From Olsenella porci (GTDB lineage Bacteria > Actinomycetota > Coriobacteriia > Coriobacteriales > Atopobiaceae), in contig NZ_VUNC01000002.1 in NCBI RefSeq assembly GCF_009695875.1, positions 124,001 through 188,000 of the forward strand: DNA of 64,000 bases. Direction: 5' to 3'. Shown here piece after piece: positions 62,365-64,000 of this stretch; position 1 is the first letter of the stretch; each line of letters begins with the position of its first letter. The notes under the pieces are model-generated. The model saw only the letters and a list, made by a program, of their open reading frames with translations. It was not told the origin of the DNA and did no database searches. Position numbers and translations under genes: made by a program.

Positions 62365-63181
62365 CCGTTCGAGGATCTCGATACCGCGTCCCGACCAGAG
62401 CTTCGCGTCGTTTGCCGGCCTTCCCGCCGTGTACGTGCACGGAGCCACCAAGTCGTTTGGCGACCGCCAGGTGCTCAGGGGCATCGACCTGATCATCAAC
62501 AAGGGCGAGGTCGTCTCGATCATCGGCCCCTCGGGCGCGGGCAAGTCAACGCTCCTGCGCTGCCTCACTCTGCTTGACCGCTTTGACGGCGGCACGCTCG
62601 CCTACGGCGACGTCGTGGTCGCCAAGCCCGCTAGCGACGGGTCGGGCATCGAGTACGACCGCGAGTCCATCCCCCAGGCGCGCATGCGCTTTGGCATCGT
62701 GTTCCAGGACTACAACCTGTTCCCGCACCGGACGGTGCTCCAGAACGTCACCGACGCCCCCATCATCGTGCAGCACCGTGACCGCGCCAAGACAGAGGTC
62801 GAGGGCCGCGAGCTGCTGGGGAGGCTAGGCCTGGCGGAACACGCCGACAAGGTCCCATGCCAGCTCTCGGGCGGCCAGCAGCAGCGCGTCGCCATCGCGC
62901 GTGCCCTGGCAATGCACCCCAAGGTCATCTACTTCGACGAGGCCACGAGCGCGCTGGACCCTCGTCTGACAGCCCAGATGCACGACCTCGTGCGAGAGCT
63001 GGCGAGAGGGGGCATGGCCGTTGGCATCGTGACCCACGAGATGGGCTTTGCCCGAGACGTGAGCGACCGCGTGGCCTTCCTCTTCGACGGCGAGATCGCC
63101 GAGGAGGGCACCCCGGAGGAGGTGCTGGGCAACCCGTCCGATCCGCGCACCCGCGCCTTCCTCGCAAGGGCGGAGGACTGA
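62357..63181 (+). CDS. Polar amino-acid ABC transporter ATP-binding protein
   Basis: 274 residues. Walker [11 protein letters not shown] loop FQDYNLFPH, signature [15 protein letters not shown], Walker [14 protein letters not shown] and switch His in VTHEMGFA: a complete GlnQ-like ATPase. It has about 33 residues ahead of the first strand ([23 protein letters not shown] in part), longer than usual. Start ATG at 62357 overlaps the permease stop. Confidence 0.94.
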   Translation: MTNRSRISIPRPDQSFASFAGLPAVYVHGATKSFGDRQVLRGIDLIINKGEVVSIIGPSGAGKSTLLRCLTLLDRFDGGTLAYGDVVVAKPASDGSGIEYDRESIPQARMRFGIVFQDYNLFPHRTVLQNVTDAPIIVQHRDRAKTEVEGRELLGRLGLAEHADKVPCQLSGGQQQRVAIARALAMHPKVIYFDEATSALDPRLTAQMHDLVRELARGGMAVGIVTHEMGFARDVSDRVAFLFDGEIAEEGTPEEVLGNPSDPRTRAFLARAED

Positions 63182-63216
63182 GCCGCTGGCAGCCGGCGGG
63201 ATGGGTCGCGACAAGA

Positions 63217-63248
63217 GAAGGGGGTCCGGCGTCAGCCGGGCCCCCTTC
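63217..63248. terminator. Bidirectional terminator between the importer and asd
   Basis: GAAGGGGG.CCGGC, 4-nt loop, GCCGG.CCCCCTTC between two convergent genes. Confidence 0.7.
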
Positions 63249-63270
63249 GCGTTTGCCTCGTGTCTCTCGC

Positions 63271-64000
63271 CTAGACCAGGTACTCGGCAATCTGCACGGC
63301 ATTGGTGGCGGCACCCTTGCGGATCTGGTCGCCGCAGCACCAGAACGTGAGGGAGCTGACTCCTTCCGGCGCCGAGAGGTCGCGACGGATGCGCCCGACG
63401 TAGACCAGGTCCTGGTCGCTGGTGTCGAGCGGCATGGGGTACGACAGCGTGGCCGGATCGTCCACGACCTTGACCCCGGGTGCCGCCGCAAGGATCTCGC
63501 GAGCCTGGTCGGGCGTGAGGGGGCGATCGAACTCGCAGGTAATGGACTCGGAGTGCGAGCGCATGACGGGGACGCGCACGCAGGTGCAGTTAACGCGGAC
63601 CTCGGGAAGGTGCATGATCTTGCGGCCCTCGTTCTGCATCTTCCACTCCTCCGAGGTGTAGCCCTCGTCCTTGAAGGAGCCGATCTGCGGGATGAGGTTC
63701 GCCGCAAGCTGGTAGGCGAAGGGCGAGGTGTCGCCCATCTCTCCCCCGTTTGCCAGGACCGAGGTCTCGCGCTGCAGCTCGCGCAGACCGGGCATGCCGG
63801 CGCCGGAGGCGGCCTGGTAGGTGGAGACGATCATCCTCCTAAGCCCGGCGGCCTTGTGGAGCGGGTAGGTGGGCACCAGGCCGATGATCGTGGCGCAGTT
63901 GGGGTTGGCGATGATGTTGCGGGGGTGGTTGGCGATGTCGCCCGCGTTGATCTCGGGCACCACCAGCGGCACGTCGGGATCGAGCCTGAAGGCGTGGCTG
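63271..64000 (-). CDS. asd: Aspartate-semialdehyde dehydrogenase, C-terminal part (cut by right edge)
   Basis: Makes aspartate semialdehyde for lysine, threonine, methionine and diaminopimelate. About 243 residues are visible; the NADP-binding N-terminus lies outside. Active-site motif NPNCATI, then STYQAASGAG, the substrate region VRVPVMRSHSESITCEF and the end DQIRKGAATNAVQIAEYL. All are typical of bacterial Asd. The frame stays open to the last base. Confidence 0.93.
   Translation of the reverse strand, partial: SHAFRLDPDVPLVVPEINAGDIANHPRNIIANPNCATIIGLVPTYPLHKAAGLRRMIVSTYQAASGAGMPGLRELQRETSVLANGGEMGDTSPFAYQLAANLIPQIGSFKDEGYTSEEWKMQNEGRKIMHLPEVRVNCTCVRVPVMRSHSESITCEFDRPLTPDQAREILAAAPGVKVVDDPATLSYPMPLDTSDQDLVYVGRIRRDLSAPEGVSSLTFWCCGDQIRKGAATNAVQIAEYLV

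Overview
The window is a high-GC bacterial chromosome segment with dense, mostly minus-strand housekeeping genes. The gene set and its order point to a Gram-positive actinobacterium of the class Coriobacteriia (Olsenella/Atopobium-like); this is inference from gene content and was not checked by search. The supporting features are Cys4-type L28 and L32, an Asp23-FakA-RecG-RsmD-CoaD block, RpmF-PlsX-AcpP-Rnc-SMC-FtsY-Ffh, class III fructose bisphosphatase, a T-box in front of ileS, and a class B sortase with an LPXTG-like substrate.

Layout. 1-15.9 kb: 5' part of rimP behind a strong promoter and a leader hairpin, leuS, guaB, a processive GT2 glycosyltransferase, rluD-lspA-ileS (ileS under an Ile-specific T-box), class III fbp (plus strand), ftsH and a SpoU RNA methyltransferase. 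16-17.6 kb: an L,D-transpeptidase. 17.6-18.9 kb: a repeat-rich gap. 18.9-34.8 kb: one long minus-strand block from asp23 through fakA, recG, rsmD, coaD, a coiled-coil gene, a DUF177 gene, an orphan gene, rpmF, plsX, acpP, rnc, smc, ftsY to ffh. 35.2-37.3 kb: rpmB, a HAD/thiamine pyrophosphokinase fusion and an FmdB-type zinc ribbon. 37.3-38.2 kb: a second repeat-rich gap. 38.2-43.6 kb: priA-def-fmt-rsmB (minus). 44-47.9 kb: a GHKL/LytTR two-component pair and a lipid kinase. 47.9-49 kb: a third repeat-rich gap. 49-51.7 kb: fruK-like kinase and ptsI. 51.9 kb: tRNA-Arg. 52-53.7 kb: manA and a NUDIX hydrolase. 53.9-58.3 kb: a surface-protein operon. 58.4-58.7 kb: tRNA-His and two identical tRNA-Lys. 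58.9 kb: sortase B. 59.7-60.7 kb: a fourth repeat-rich gap. 60.75-63.2 kb: a polar amino-acid ABC importer. 63.3 kb to the end: asd, cut by the window edge.

How genes work together: the large minus-strand block couples acyl-chain supply (fakA, plsX, acpP), protein targeting (ftsY, ffh), chromosome maintenance (smc, recG) and ribosome parts. priA-def-fmt-rsmB couples replication restart to formyl-Met handling and 16S rRNA modification. The 54-59.7 kb region looks like a small sortase-linked cell-surface system: two secreted proteins share a homologous domain, and a 98-residue partner carries the MPQTG anchor.

Most unusual: the four long gaps hold dispersed, structured repeats. Family 1 is a 48-nt imperfect palindrome (eight near-full copies, at least three partial) spread over three to four separate loci. 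Family 2 is a 50-nt hairpin (four copies) in which one copy keeps the stem by changing both arms. A longer ~199-nt composite repeat ends in a family 1 palindrome at two loci. No transposase, RAYT or cas gene lies in the window. All comparisons were made by eye.
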